A stretch of 64,000 bases of DNA, taken from the NCBI GenBank assembly GCA_025757745.1, contig CP107217.1:1178001-1242000 (forward strand). Direction: 5' to 3'. This document shows positions 44,754 through 53,749 of the stretch, piece by piece; position 1 is the first letter of the stretch, and every line of letters starts with the position of its first letter. A program made the translations under genes and the position numbers. The notes under the pieces were generated by a model. The model searched no databases, was not told the DNA's origin, and was given only the letters and a program-made list of their open reading frames with translations. The stretch is from Coriobacteriaceae bacterium. GTDB taxonomy: Bacteria; Actinomycetota; Coriobacteriia; Coriobacteriales; Coriobacteriaceae.

Positions 44754-47012
44754 TTACGCATCCTTGCCAGATGCTTTAACAGCGCCTGCCTTAGCCTTGG
44801 GAGCAGCCTTTTTATTGGTTGCCTTCTTGGCCTTGGGCTTAGCCGTAGCCTTGGCAGCGGGCTTGGCGGTCTTCGCCTTAACCGGAGCCTTCTTAGCAGC
44901 CGCGGCCTTGGGCTTCATCGAGGACGTGCGCTTACGCGTCGCCTTCTTGGGCTCCTCAACCACGGGCGGTTTATAGCTGCTGGGGCCGCGGCGCTTAAGC
45001 ACCACGCCTGCCAGGCCGGGCACCTTAATCTCGATGGAGTCCATCTGCCCGTTCCAGGGATAGGGCTCGCTCGAGCAGGTGTAGGGCTCCTCGCCGGCGT
45101 ATCCGCTGCCGCCAAACTCGGGACGGTCGGAATCGAAGATGACCTCCCAGTCGCCCTCGCGCGGCACGCCCACGCGGAAGCTCTCGTAGCTCGCCGGGTC
45201 AAAGTTGATCAGGATCACCAGGTCGTCATCGACGTCCTCGCCCTGACGCACAAAGCTCACGATGGACTGCTTGGAGTTGTCCGCGTCGATCCAGGTAAAG
45301 CCGTCGTCGGTGTAGCCGCGCTCGTACAGGGCGGGCTCGGCGGTGTATAGATGGTTGAGCGCCTTGATAAACGCCTGATGGTGCTTGTGGGTCTCATACT
45401 CCTCGGTCAAGAACCACTGAATGGACTCGTAGTAGCGCCATTCAATAAACTGGCCGATCTCGTTGCCCATAAAGTTGAGCTTGGCACCGGGGTGCGTCAT
45501 CTGGTAGAAAGCCAGCGTGCGCAGGCCGGCAAACTGGCGCCACCAGTCGCCCGGCATGCGGCCAATGAGCGAGCACTTGCCGTGTACGACCTCGTCGTGG
45601 CTCAGCGGGCAAATGAAGTTCTCGGTAAAGGCGTACATGATGGAGAACGTGAGCAGGCCGTGGTTACCGGGGCGCCACGGAAAATCGGTCTGCATGTAGT
45701 GCAGGGTGTCGTTCATCCAACCCATGTCCCACTTGTAGTGGAAGCCCAGACCGCCGTCCTGCGGCGGATAGGTCACGAGCGGCCACGCGGTTGACTCTTC
45801 GGCCATCATCATCACGTCGGGGTAGTGCGCCTCCACGGCGCAGTTGACCTGACGGATAAACGCACTTGCGTCCAGGTCCTCCTCGGTACCGTACTTGTTG
45901 AACTTCTTTTGGCCGGGATCGTCAATGCCAAAGTTGAGGTAGAGCATGCTGGACACGCCGTCCATGCGAATGCCGTCCACGTGGAAGTTCTCGAGCCAGT
46001 ACAGCACGTTTGAGACCAGGAAGGAGCGGACCTCGCCGCGGGCGAAGTCAAACTTGTGCGTGCCCCAGTTGGGGTGAATCTCGTGCTCAAACAGCATGTG
46101 GCCGTTAAAGGTGGCAAGGCCGTGGGAGTCGGCGCAAAAACCGCCGGGCACCCAGTCCATGATCACGCCGATGCCCGCCTCGTGGCAAGCGTCGATAAAG
46201 TGCATGAGCTGCTGCGGGTTGCCGTAGCGCGACGTGGCGGCGTAGTAGCCGGTCGTCTGGTAGCCCCAGGAGCCATCGAAGGGATGCTCCATAAGCGGCA
46301 TGACTTCGATATGCGTATAGCCCATATCGCGCACGTAGTCCACGAGCTCCACCGACAGGTCGTCGTAGGTGTAAAACTCACCGCGCTGCGCGGGGAAGGG
46401 GTCCATGGGGCCGGGGTAGTTGCCGTACTCGTCGGGCTCGCCCTGCGGCGCGTCGCCGTGGCGCTTCCACGAGCCAATATGCACCTCGTAGATGTTAAGG
46501 GGCTGCGACATGTGGTTATGGCTGGCGCGGCGCTTGAGCCATGCGGCGTCGTTCCACTGGTAGCCATCGAGGGCCCACAGCACGCTCGCGGTACCCGGAG
46601 GGCACTCGGCCTTAAAGGCGTATGGATCGGCCTTGTAGAGCTTTTCGCCCTCGTTGGTCTCGATAAGGTACTTATAGAGCTGGCCCTGCTCGGCGCCAGG
46701 AATAAAGCCTTCCCAAATGGCGCTCGTATGCACGGGCACCAGCGGGTTGGCCTGCTCATCCCAGTCGTTGAATTCGCCAATGACGTGGACGCTCTTTACA
46801 TCGGGCGCCCAAACGCAAAAACGCCAGCCGCGCGTACGGTTCTGCGTGTCGGGGTGCGCGCCCATCTTTTCCCAGCTGCGCTCCCACGTACCGATGCCAA
46901 ACAGATAGACATCGTCTTTGGTGAGCTCCGGCGCGTGCGGGGCGGCTTTACGGGTAGCAGGCTTTTTGGTTGCTGGCTTTAGCTTTGTATCGCTCACGTT
47001 TGATCCCATCAT
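44754..47012 (-). CDS. glgB: Glycogen branching enzyme with Lys/Ala-rich tails
   Basis: The protein of about 752 residues has a CBM48 domain (WRFCVWAPDVKSVHVIGEFNDWD), a GH13 barrel and an added basic tail of about 75 residues (KKATRKRTSSMKPKAAAAKK ... KAKKATNKKAAPKAKAG). Catalytic residues are in GIRMDGVSSMLY (Asp), MMAEESTAWP (Glu) and LSHDEVVHGK (Asp). In the region I block the usual VPxHF reads VPGGF, so a conserved substrate-site His is missing. A short basic N-terminus (KLKPATKKPATRKAAP) is also added. ATG 47012 was chosen; GTG 46997 is possible and no strong ribosome site decides. Confidence 0.9.
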   Translation of the reverse strand: MMGSNVSDTKLKPATKKPATRKAAPHAPELTKDDVYLFGIGTWERSWEKMGAHPDTQNRTRGWRFCVWAPDVKSVHVIGEFNDWDEQANPLVPVHTSAIWEGFIPGAEQGQLYKYLIETNEGEKLYKADPYAFKAECPPGTASVLWALDGYQWNDAAWLKRRASHNHMSQPLNIYEVHIGSWKRHGDAPQGEPDEYGNYPGPMDPFPAQRGEFYTYDDLSVELVDYVRDMGYTHIEVMPLMEHPFDGSWGYQTTGYYAATSRYGNPQQLMHFIDACHEAGIGVIMDWVPGGFCADSHGLATFNGHMLFEHEIHPNWGTHKFDFARGEVRSFLVSNVLYWLENFHVDGIRMDGVSSMLYLNFGIDDPGQKKFNKYGTEEDLDASAFIRQVNCAVEAHYPDVMMMAEESTAWPLVTYPPQDGGLGFHYKWDMGWMNDTLHYMQTDFPWRPGNHGLLTFSIMYAFTENFICPLSHDEVVHGKCSLIGRMPGDWWRQFAGLRTLAFYQMTHPGAKLNFMGNEIGQFIEWRYYESIQWFLTEEYETHKHHQAFIKALNHLYTAEPALYERGYTDDGFTWIDADNSKQSIVSFVRQGEDVDDDLVILINFDPASYESFRVGVPREGDWEVIFDSDRPEFGGSGYAGEEPYTCSSEPYPWNGQMDSIEIKVPGLAGVVLKRRGPSSYKPPVVEEPKKATRKRTSSMKPKAAAAKKAPVKAKTAKPAAKATAKPKAKKATNKKAAPKAKAGAVKASGKDA

Positions 47013-47208
47013 GACGCGGCAGCGTGTTGCCTTGGTGACTAGATGCGAAAGGTCCAAGGCTGCACGAATCGAAGGGACGGCGATAGTTCTATGATTCGTT
47101 CCACCTCGCGTGCTCGGTGGAACTTTCGGCAAAAACTACGATAACACCTGTACGTTACTTATATGAACGAAAGTGTTTTTGCGATGGCGTTTAATCGGTA
47201 AGCGCCAT

Positions 47209-47309
47209 GTTTATACCACTGGCAGAATTGCGATGGTAAAACTCTTGACAGTTTTACCAATTAGGTTTTCAAGATAGTTGGGTTGACGTTTGGTAAAACG
47301 TTTTTAGCA
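47209..47309. promoter_or_regulatory. Divergent promoter with LacI-type operators between glgB and the HAD gene
   Basis: TGGTAAAAC (47234-47242) and GTTTTACCA (47251-47259) are perfect 9-bp arms separated by TCTTGACA, which contains a -35-like TTGACA at 47245. A second site, TGGTAAAACGTTTTTAGCA (47291-47309), is centred on CG. On the minus strand TATAAA at about 47209-47214 could be the glgB -10 box. Similar sites precede the GH13-GH77 gene. No LacI-family gene is in the window. Confidence 0.6.
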
Positions 47310-47343
47310 GGTTGTTTACCCTTTGACATCGAAAGGCTCGTTT

Positions 47344-48033
47344 ATGGACCACATCGCCGCCTCAAGTGTTGCTTTTATTTTCGATTGCGACGGCACACTG
47401 GTTAATAGCACCCCCGTTTGGGCCTATGCCCAGCCAGAGTTATTGCACCGTCACGGAGTTGACGTGACGGTTGACGATTTTGCCCAGTTTGAGCATTTGT
47501 CGCTCGAGGACGAATGCCAGGCCTACCACGACATCTGGGGCATTGGTGAAAATGGCGAGGAGCTGTATCGCGAGCTGAGCGACATCCTGATCGATGGCTA
47601 TTCCAAGGTGCCGCCGCGCGAGGGTCTGCTTGCATTTTTGAATCAGGCGCAGGAGGCCGGTATTGCCATGTGCGTTGCCACGTCCACGCCGGCCGAGTTG
47701 GTTACGTCTGCGCTTGCGGGCGCCGGGCTTAATGCCTACATGGAGTTTATTACCACCACGGGCGAGGCGGGGCGCTCCAAGCAGTTCCCCGACGTATACG
47801 AGATGGCGCTGCGACGCCTAGAGGAGCGTCACGGGCATAAGTTTGAGCGTGCATGGGTGTTTGAGGACGCTGTCTTTGGCCTTAAGAGCTCTGGCACCGC
47901 CGGCTTTAAGCGCGTGGGTATTTATGACCCGCTCGGTCGCATGGAGCGCGACGAGGTTCGTGACAACTGCGATATCTTTATCGATAGCTATGAGGACCTG
48001 GATCTGGCCCGCGTGCTTGCGTTTAAGGGATAG
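47344..48033 (+). CDS. HAD-family hydrolase, beta-phosphoglucomutase-like
   Basis: The 229-residue protein has the HAD nucleophile motif FIFDCDGTLVNSTPVW, a helical cap, the motif II Thr in CVATSTPAE, motif III Lys in GRSKQFPDVYEMA and the acidic motif IV VFEDAVFGLKSSGTAG. This cap type is shared with beta-phosphoglucomutases and small sugar-phosphatases. Its divergent promoter with glgB suggests a job on sugar phosphates in glycogen or maltose use, but the substrate is unknown. ATG 47344 has GAAAGG upstream. Confidence 0.82.
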   Translation: MDHIAASSVAFIFDCDGTLVNSTPVWAYAQPELLHRHGVDVTVDDFAQFEHLSLEDECQAYHDIWGIGENGEELYRELSDILIDGYSKVPPREGLLAFLNQAQEAGIAMCVATSTPAELVTSALAGAGLNAYMEFITTTGEAGRSKQFPDVYEMALRRLEERHGHKFERAWVFEDAVFGLKSSGTAGFKRVGIYDPLGRMERDEVRDNCDIFIDSYEDLDLARVLAFKG

Positions 48034-48042
48034 GCGAGAGCT

Positions 48043-48684
48043 GTGGCTTGCAACGTATTGGTGGTCTGCGGCTCGCCTGTGGTGGCGAGCGCGGGTCTGC
48101 TACGTCAGCTGGCGGGGGAGTGCGACCACGTTGTCGCCGTGGACCGCGGGCTCGACGCGTTACTGGGCGCGGGACTGGGCTGCGACGTGTATGTGGGGGA
48201 TGCCGATACGGTGAGTGATGCCGGCCGCGCGCTGGTGGATGCCGCCACGGAGTTTGAAGTTGAGCGCCACGACCCCTACAAGGACTATACCGATCTGGCG
48301 TTGGCGCTCGATTCGGTCCGCCGTCGCTGGCCGGGTGCCGAAGTGGTTGCGACTTGCGCCACCGGCGGCCGTCCGGATATGGCGCTTTCCGTACTGGGGC
48401 TGCTCGCGGGCTACGAGGATGCTCCCATCTGGATTGCCGAAGACAAAGTGGTCGCTCGCGTCCTTCACGCAGGCGAGTCGTGGACCATCGAAGGCGCCGA
48501 AGGTAAGACGTTTTCCATCATCGCCATCGCTTCCAACACCGAGGTAAGTGAACACGGTCTTGAATGGGAGCTAGATTACAGCCCCCTCGGCCTGTTAGCC
48601 GACACGGGCATTAGCAACATAGTCCGATCCACCGCAGAGATCGAAGTCCACACCGGCACCGCCATCGCTTACCTATACCAATAA
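48043..48684 (+). CDS. thiN: Thiamine pyrophosphokinase
   Basis: The 213-residue enzyme makes thiamine diphosphate from thiamine and ATP. It has VVAVDRGLDALLGAGLGCDVYVGDADTVSD, the typical HDPYKDYTDLALALDSV substrate block and a C-terminal beta domain with YSPLGLLADTGISNIV. The start is GTG 48043, nine bases after the HAD gene stop, so the two are probably co-transcribed. Confidence 0.92.
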   Translation: MACNVLVVCGSPVVASAGLLRQLAGECDHVVAVDRGLDALLGAGLGCDVYVGDADTVSDAGRALVDAATEFEVERHDPYKDYTDLALALDSVRRRWPGAEVVATCATGGRPDMALSVLGLLAGYEDAPIWIAEDKVVARVLHAGESWTIEGAEGKTFSIIAIASNTEVSEHGLEWELDYSPLGLLADTGISNIVRSTAEIEVHTGTAIAYLYQ

Positions 48685-48712
48685 AGATTTAGAGCGTGCC
48701 CAAAAAAAGTCC

Positions 48713-48741
48713 TTGCACGCCGCGCCAACTTCCCCTATAGT
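48713..48741 (+). promoter_or_regulatory. Promoter of tRNA-Ala
   Basis: TTGCAC (48713-48718) and TATAGT (48736-48741) are 17 bases apart, and the tRNA begins 13 bases later. Confidence 0.8.
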
Positions 48742-48754
48742 ATCTCCTCGTCAC

Positions 48755-48830
48755 GGGGGCGTAGCTCAGCTGGGAGAGCGCTTGACTGGCAGTCAAGAGG
48801 TCAGGGGTTCGATCCCCCTCGTCTCCACCA
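48755..48830 (+). tRNA. tRNA-Ala (GGC)
   Basis: The 76-base gene has anticodon loop CTGGCAG (anticodon GGC), the alanine identity pair G3-U70 in the acceptor stem, T-arm GTTCGATCC and an encoded CCA. Confidence 0.96.
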
Positions 48831-48840
48831 TCGTGAATTC

Positions 48841-48872
48841 AAAAGGCCACCGGATATCCGGTGGCCTTTTTT
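48841..48872 (+). terminator. Terminator after tRNA-Ala
   Basis: AAAAGGCCACCGGAT is followed by its own complement and a T6 run. Confidence 0.92.
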
Positions 48873-48954
48873 CATGCCCATCAACCCCACAAACCAAAAT
48901 GAAGCGTGCACCCGCGCCCACCCTGCAAAAAGTTGCGCAATTACCTTCCCGGTT

Positions 48955-48983
48955 TTGTACAAAGTTTGTTAGCCAAAGATAAT
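48955..48983 (+). promoter_or_regulatory. Probable promoter of the exopolysaccharide operon
   Basis: TTGTAC (48955-48960) and GATAAT (48978-48983) are separated by 17 bases. It is the best promoter seen in the 750 bases before the antiterminator gene. Confidence 0.55.
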
Positions 48984-48989
48984 AGTTTG

Positions 48990-49628
48990 AGCAATTCACG
49001 CCGCCATCAATACAACTCAGGCAGTGCTCACCAACCTACACACCCCCATAAACCTGCGGCAATGTGTGCAAGACGGCACAATATCCCCCATAACCACGGC
49101 AAATAAACAATATGTTGCTCAACACACCCCAAAACGTATGGGCCACCTGCTGTGCTAGGATACCTAACGTTACATGGGTTCAACTGCGCTCACGACTAAC
49201 CGGTCGCGAAGCACAGGGCAGATCAGCATCCGGCCGTAACGGCGGTGCCAGAAAAACCACGAGCTCCAATAGTGCCGTCATGCGTATCGCATCGAATGTA
49301 TCTGTTCTTGTTTATGTGCAGTCTGTTCATTCGATTCGTTATTTCATGACAAAACGCAGCAGTCCTACAGCTGTTTGCGTGCGGTTCAGTTTTGTTCCCG
49401 CTTGACTGGATCGCACGCAGCCAGCTGGGGACGCGGTCATTTTGCGATACACGTTCGCGTCTCTAGCCACTGCACTTATACATACCGTTCACGGTGGGGC
49501 AGAGCCACGTGCTTGTCTAACTGGGCTCAGGGTTTGAATATGGAGCGCCTTCGCGCACAAGCGCCCTGGCGAAGCCATACCCAAACCCCGTGAGCCACAC
49601 GTAAGACAGCAAGGGGGTGGTGCTCGTG
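48990..49628 (+). other. Long untranslated leader before the antiterminator gene
   Basis: About 640 bases lie between the proposed promoter and the loaP-like gene. Short open frames exist (for example 49112-49405) but have no ribosome sites or recognizable proteins. No riboswitch class was recognized. Long leaders are typical of polysaccharide operons controlled by processive antitermination. Confidence 0.5.
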
Positions 49629-50171
49629 TGGTATGTGATCCAGGTCATTAACGGTCGCGAAGACGTAATGCGCGAGCGCATTGAGCGTATGGTGCCGGGT
49701 GGTGCCATGCAGGAGCTCTTTTATCCCCAATTTCAAACCGAGATCAAGGTTCACGGCGAATGGGTCAACACGACCAAGCCGCTCCTTCCCGGTTATCTTA
49801 TCTGCGATACTGCAGATCCCCGCACCGTGCAACAGTATCTGCTGCGCATGGACGACTTTGCCCGGGTACTTTCCCAGGACGGTCAGTTTGTGCCGCTGGC
49901 AAAAGAAGAGGTCCAGCTTATTGGCAGCTTTACGCATGCGGGAGACCGCGTAGTGCCCATGAGCGAGGCCCTAAAAGACGGCGACCAGGTCGTAGTGACG
50001 GCAGGTCCGCTGTTGGGCCACGAAGGCCTTATCAAAACCATTAACAGACGCAAGAGCACTGCTTATTTGGAGCTCGACCTGTGCGGCCGACGCGTAACTA
50101 CACGCGTTGGCCTCGCCGTGCTTTCGGCCAAGCAGCGCGCAATGCGAAACCTAAAAAAGGCGATCGCCTAA
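49629..50171 (+). CDS. loaP: NusG-family antiterminator, LoaP/RfaH type
   Basis: The 180-residue protein has a NusG N-terminal domain (WYVIQVINGREDVMRERIER, then FYPQFQTEIKVHGEWVNTTKPLLPGYLIC) and a C-terminal KOW domain (LKDGDQVVVTAGPLLGHEGLIKTINRRKSTAYLELDLCGRRV). It is the first gene of a polysaccharide operon, as LoaP proteins are in Firmicutes and actinobacteria, where they help RNA polymerase read long gene clusters. GTG 49629 was chosen, with AAGGGGGTGG upstream; the longer frame begins at 49617. A short GGGGA/TCCCC hairpin lies just after it (about 50195-50215). Confidence 0.87.
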   Translation, partial: WYVIQVINGREDVMRERIERMVPGGAMQELFYPQFQTEIKVHGEWVNTTKPLLPGYLICDTADPRTVQQYLLRMDDFARVLSQDGQFVPLAKEEVQLIGSFTHAGDRVVPMSEALKDGDQVVVTAGPLLGHEGLIKTINRRKSTAYLELDLCGRRVTTRVGLAVLSAKQRAMRNLKKAIA

Positions 50172-50259
50172 GTGCAGGCGACTGTTTAACGGGACAGGGG
50201 AGGATCCCCGGGTGCGGGGACGTAGGCAACGGGATCAATAGGGAAGAGTAGAACCAATT

Positions 50260-52140
50260 TTGAACACTGAATCTAAGAGCGCAAAGCAAAAGGGGAAGTT
50301 AAGCGCCTTCGAACCGTATGCGTTAATGGTGTACGACATTGCCGCAACTTTTATCGCGGTGTTTGTCGCATCGTGGGGAACGCAGCATTGGGCAACGTTT
50401 AGCGGGGCGGCCGGCGCATGTCCGGCTATTTTTGTACTCGCAGCCGTCAACGTTGTCGTCTTTTGGTTCTTCCACATGTATAACAGCCTTTGGCGCTATG
50501 CAAGTATCTCCGAGGCCGGACGTATTGTTGCCGCGGTGACCGTTGGGTCGATCATCGGTGATGTTATTTTTAATGCTATTTTTGGCAAGGGCATGTCGCT
50601 TCGCGAGGACGTTATGGCGTGGGCGATCATCCTCATAATCTGCGGCGGCGGACGTTTTGGCATTCGTGCCGTGTATGGCAGTCAGCTCTGGCGTTTCAAA
50701 AGCAAGTCTGACGCTCATCTGCCTCGCACACTCATCGTCGGAGCTGGCGAGACCGGATCGCTCACTATCAAGCGTATGCTCAACGGAGATCCGGACATGA
50801 TCGGCGATCCCGTTGCCGTTGTGGATGATGACCCCAATAAACAGAACCAGCGCATTCACGACATTAAGGTGTGCGGCACCTGCAGGGACATCCCTGTTAT
50901 CGCACACGATTGCGAGGCCGAGCAGATTGTCGTCGCCATACCGAGCTCCACGCGTGAAGAGCGTCAGCGCATCTACGACTTCTGCATGAAAACGGGTCTT
51001 AGGGTTCTCACGCTGCCCAATGTACGCGATATTCCGCAGGATGGTGTAGGCAGGGTTGCCCTTCGCGAGGTCGAAATCAGCGACTTGCTTTCTCGCGAGG
51101 AGAAGTCGCTTGACCTTAACCAGATGGGCTATGTTACCGGTAAGCGCATTTTGGTCACGGGCGGTGGCGGATCGATTGGCTCCGAGCTTGTGCGTCAGCT
51201 TCTTCCGGCTAAACCAACCCAAATCGTGTTGTTTGACATTTACGAGAACACTACCTACGAGCTGTATCACGACATCGTCAAGGCCGCTCATGATCAAGGC
51301 ACTGATATCCAAGTCTATATCGGCTCCATTACGCATCTTCCAGCGATTACCAAGGTATTTGATAAATATCACCCCCAGGTCGTCTTCCATGCTGCGGCTC
51401 ATAAGCATGTTCCCCTTATGGAGGGCAATGCACGCGAGGCAATCGAGAACAACGTCTTTGGCACGCTCAATGTCGTACGTCTTGCCGACAAGTACCAGTG
51501 CAGTCACTACGTACAGATTTCTACCGATAAGGCTGTTAATCCAACCAACGTTATGGGTGCAACCAAGCGTATGGACGAGATGATCGTTCAGTATTACGCA
51601 GCCAACAGCAAGACTATTTTTACCGCCGTCCGTTTTGGCAATGTTCTTGGAAGCCACGGTTCGGTTATTCCGCTGTTTAGGCGTCAGCTTCGCGAAGGCG
51701 GTCCCATCACCATTACGCACAAGGACATTACGCGTTACTTCATGACCATCCCCGAGGCAAGCAAGCTGGTCATTACTGCTGGTGCTTTGGCGCATGGCGG
51801 TGAGATTTTTGTTCTGGACATGGGTGAGCCGGTCAAGATCTACGACCTCGCAGTGAACCTCATCACGCTTAGCGGTCTTAAGCCCGGCAAAGACATCGAG
51901 ATTAAAGAAGTTGGCCTGCGTCCTGGCGAAAAGATGTACGAGGAGCTTCTTATGGACAACGAACAGCTCCTGCCAACTAAACATTCCGAGATTCGCATCT
52001 CTACGGCCGAGGCAGACAAGATGGAAGAGATTAAAGACAAGCTACAGAAGCTTCATGACTGCCTCGACAAGGATAACGACGCGGTCAAGTCCGTGCTTGC
52101 TGAGGTTGTACCTACGTATCATCCGCAGTTTAACGATTAG
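50260..52140 (+). CDS. Membrane-anchored nucleotide-sugar 4,6-dehydratase (CapD/WbpM type)
   Basis: The 626-residue protein has four N-terminal membrane helices, a CoA-binding-like Rossmann domain and a C-terminal NAD-binding dehydratase (VTGGGGSIGSELVRQLL near residue 300, ISTDKAVNPTNVMGATKR). The Met in NVMGATK replaces the usual SDR tyrosine, as in WbpM-type UDP-GlcNAc 4,6-dehydratases. It should make a 4-keto-6-deoxy sugar for the polymer. The start is TTG 50260 with a weak ribosome site. Confidence 0.9.
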   Translation: MNTESKSAKQKGKLSAFEPYALMVYDIAATFIAVFVASWGTQHWATFSGAAGACPAIFVLAAVNVVVFWFFHMYNSLWRYASISEAGRIVAAVTVGSIIGDVIFNAIFGKGMSLREDVMAWAIILIICGGGRFGIRAVYGSQLWRFKSKSDAHLPRTLIVGAGETGSLTIKRMLNGDPDMIGDPVAVVDDDPNKQNQRIHDIKVCGTCRDIPVIAHDCEAEQIVVAIPSSTREERQRIYDFCMKTGLRVLTLPNVRDIPQDGVGRVALREVEISDLLSREEKSLDLNQMGYVTGKRILVTGGGGSIGSELVRQLLPAKPTQIVLFDIYENTTYELYHDIVKAAHDQGTDIQVYIGSITHLPAITKVFDKYHPQVVFHAAAHKHVPLMEGNAREAIENNVFGTLNVVRLADKYQCSHYVQISTDKAVNPTNVMGATKRMDEMIVQYYAANSKTIFTAVRFGNVLGSHGSVIPLFRRQLREGGPITITHKDITRYFMTIPEASKLVITAGALAHGGEIFVLDMGEPVKIYDLAVNLITLSGLKPGKDIEIKEVGLRPGEKMYEELLMDNEQLLPTKHSEIRISTAEADKMEEIKDKLQKLHDCLDKDNDAVKSVLAEVVPTYHPQFND

Positions 52141-52146
52141 GTGTCT

Positions 52147-52905
52147 ATGACTGAAATTAAGACAATAGAGCAGGCCATGAACGCTGCTAACCTATCGCCT
52201 TCTGATGCGCCTGCAGTGTTTGCACTTACTTCCACTCCTGAATCAATTGCGAATGAGTTTGATCTTGATGGCAAACCTGGCTATCGATTCGTTAAACGTT
52301 TGTTTGACATTGTTTCAAGCGGTCTAGGGCTTATCGTGCTCAGTCCTGTTATTGCAGGCACCGCGCTTGCCGTAAAGCTCACGAGTCCGGGCCCTATCAT
52401 TTTCAAACAGAAGCGTGTTGGAAAAGATAAGAAGCTTTTCGACATCTATAAATTTCGAACGATGCGTATTGATACCCCAGATTTGCCTAGTCATATGATC
52501 AATGCGAGTGACTGGTTGACTCCTGTCGGTCCTACCCTGCGCAAGCTTAGCTTGGATGAGCTGCCGCAACTTCTGAACATCTTCAAGGGCGATATGTCTG
52601 TCGTTGGACCTCGTCCTGCGTTGTGGAGCCAGTTTGACCTCGTGGCTGAGCGCGACGCTTGCGGCGCAAACAACGTACGTCCCGGGCTTACCGGTTGGGC
52701 TCAAATTAATGGACGCGATGAGTTAACCATTGATGCGAAATCCGCTCTTGATGGCGAATATGTTCGTCGTCGTAGTGTCGCCTTTGATCTCAGGTGTTTT
52801 TTCGGCACGTTCTCCAAGCTGTCTGGCTCTGAGGTGGTCGAGGGCAATCAATCAGAGTCCACGACCTCTGCTGTATCTATCGAAAGTACTAATGCCAATG
52901 AATAA
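52147..52905 (+). CDS. Undecaprenyl-phosphate sugar-1-phosphate transferase (priming enzyme)
   Basis: The 252-residue protein has one membrane hairpin (IVSSGLGLIVLSPVIAGTALAV) and the bacterial sugar transferase core: KRLFDIVSS, GPIIFKQKRVGKDKKLFDIYKFRTMR, LPQLLNIFKGDMSVVGPRPAL and RPGLTGWAQINGRDELTID. It starts polymer assembly by putting a sugar phosphate on undecaprenyl phosphate. ATG 52147 or GTG 52141 may be the start. Confidence 0.93.
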   Translation: MTEIKTIEQAMNAANLSPSDAPAVFALTSTPESIANEFDLDGKPGYRFVKRLFDIVSSGLGLIVLSPVIAGTALAVKLTSPGPIIFKQKRVGKDKKLFDIYKFRTMRIDTPDLPSHMINASDWLTPVGPTLRKLSLDELPQLLNIFKGDMSVVGPRPALWSQFDLVAERDACGANNVRPGLTGWAQINGRDELTIDAKSALDGEYVRRRSVAFDLRCFFGTFSKLSGSEVVEGNQSESTTSAVSIESTNANE

Positions 52906-53749
52906 TTCCGCCACAAAATACAGCGTGCTGATGTCTGTCTACCGCAACGACAAGCCAGCTTATCTTGATGATGCCATTGAGTCCATGGCCAATCAGACGC
53001 TTCCTTTCAATGACTTGGTCCTCGTCTGCGACGGTCCACTAAATGATGAATTGGACTATAAAATCTCAATATGGCAAGACAAACTCGGAACGAGACTTAA
53101 TGTAGTTCGCCTCAGCGAGAACCATGGTCTTGGTTACGCCTTAAATGCGGGCTTACCGGCCTGCGCGTGTGGCATAGTTGCGCGTATGGACTCCGATGAC
53201 ATCTCACGACCCGATCGCTGCGAGAGGCTAATCTCTTGCCTTATTGAAGATAAGCTGGATCTTGTTGGCGGAATGATTGAAGAGTTCGACAAAACTCCCG
53301 GAGACATGGGGTCTATCAGAAATGTTCCTCTTACACGAGAGGAGATCATTAAATGGGCCAGGAATAGGAATCCTTTTAACCATGTAACCGTTATGTTTAG
53401 ACGTGACGCGGTCGAGTCCGCTGGAGGCTATCAGCCCTTCTCTTGGATGGAGGATTATTGGCTTTGGGTTCGTATGCTCTCTCATGGCTGCGCATGCGCG
53501 AATATTCCTGATGTTCTTGTTGACGTTCGAACCGGTGACGGCATGTATGCCCGACGTTCCAACATTGCTTACCTCAAGAGCAATGCCGCATTCTTCAGGG
53601 AGCTTCGTAAACTCGGTCTTACTTCGCGCTTTGGGGAGTTTTTCTCTGTTCTCCAGCGCGTTCTTGTCACTTTCATGCCTGCCGATCTGGTGAAGGTCGC
53701 CTATAACAAGCTCCTGCGTTCCAAGGCAGGTGGCAACATTGATCGGTAG
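52892..53749 (+). CDS. Glycosyltransferase family 2
   Basis: The 285-residue protein has the GT-A fold of family 2: KYSVLMSVYRNDKPAYLDDAIESM, the DXD-like ARMDSDDISRPDRCERL and FNHVTVMFRRDAVESAGGY. It should add one sugar to the lipid-linked repeat unit. It overlaps the previous gene end and is overlapped by the next start, showing a tight operon. The sugar is unknown. Confidence 0.9.
   Translation: MPMNNSATKYSVLMSVYRNDKPAYLDDAIESMANQTLPFNDLVLVCDGPLNDELDYKISIWQDKLGTRLNVVRLSENHGLGYALNAGLPACACGIVARMDSDDISRPDRCERLISCLIEDKLDLVGGMIEEFDKTPGDMGSIRNVPLTREEIIKWARNRNPFNHVTVMFRRDAVESAGGYQPFSWMEDYWLWVRMLSHGCACANIPDVLVDVRTGDGMYARRSNIAYLKSNAAFFRELRKLGLTSRFGEFFSVLQRVLVTFMPADLVKVAYNKLLRSKAGGNIDR

Noticed and set aside
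49112..49405. A 97-codon frame in the exopolysaccharide leader
   Set aside because: No ribosome site, mixed composition and no family resemblance; the region is better read as untranslated leader.
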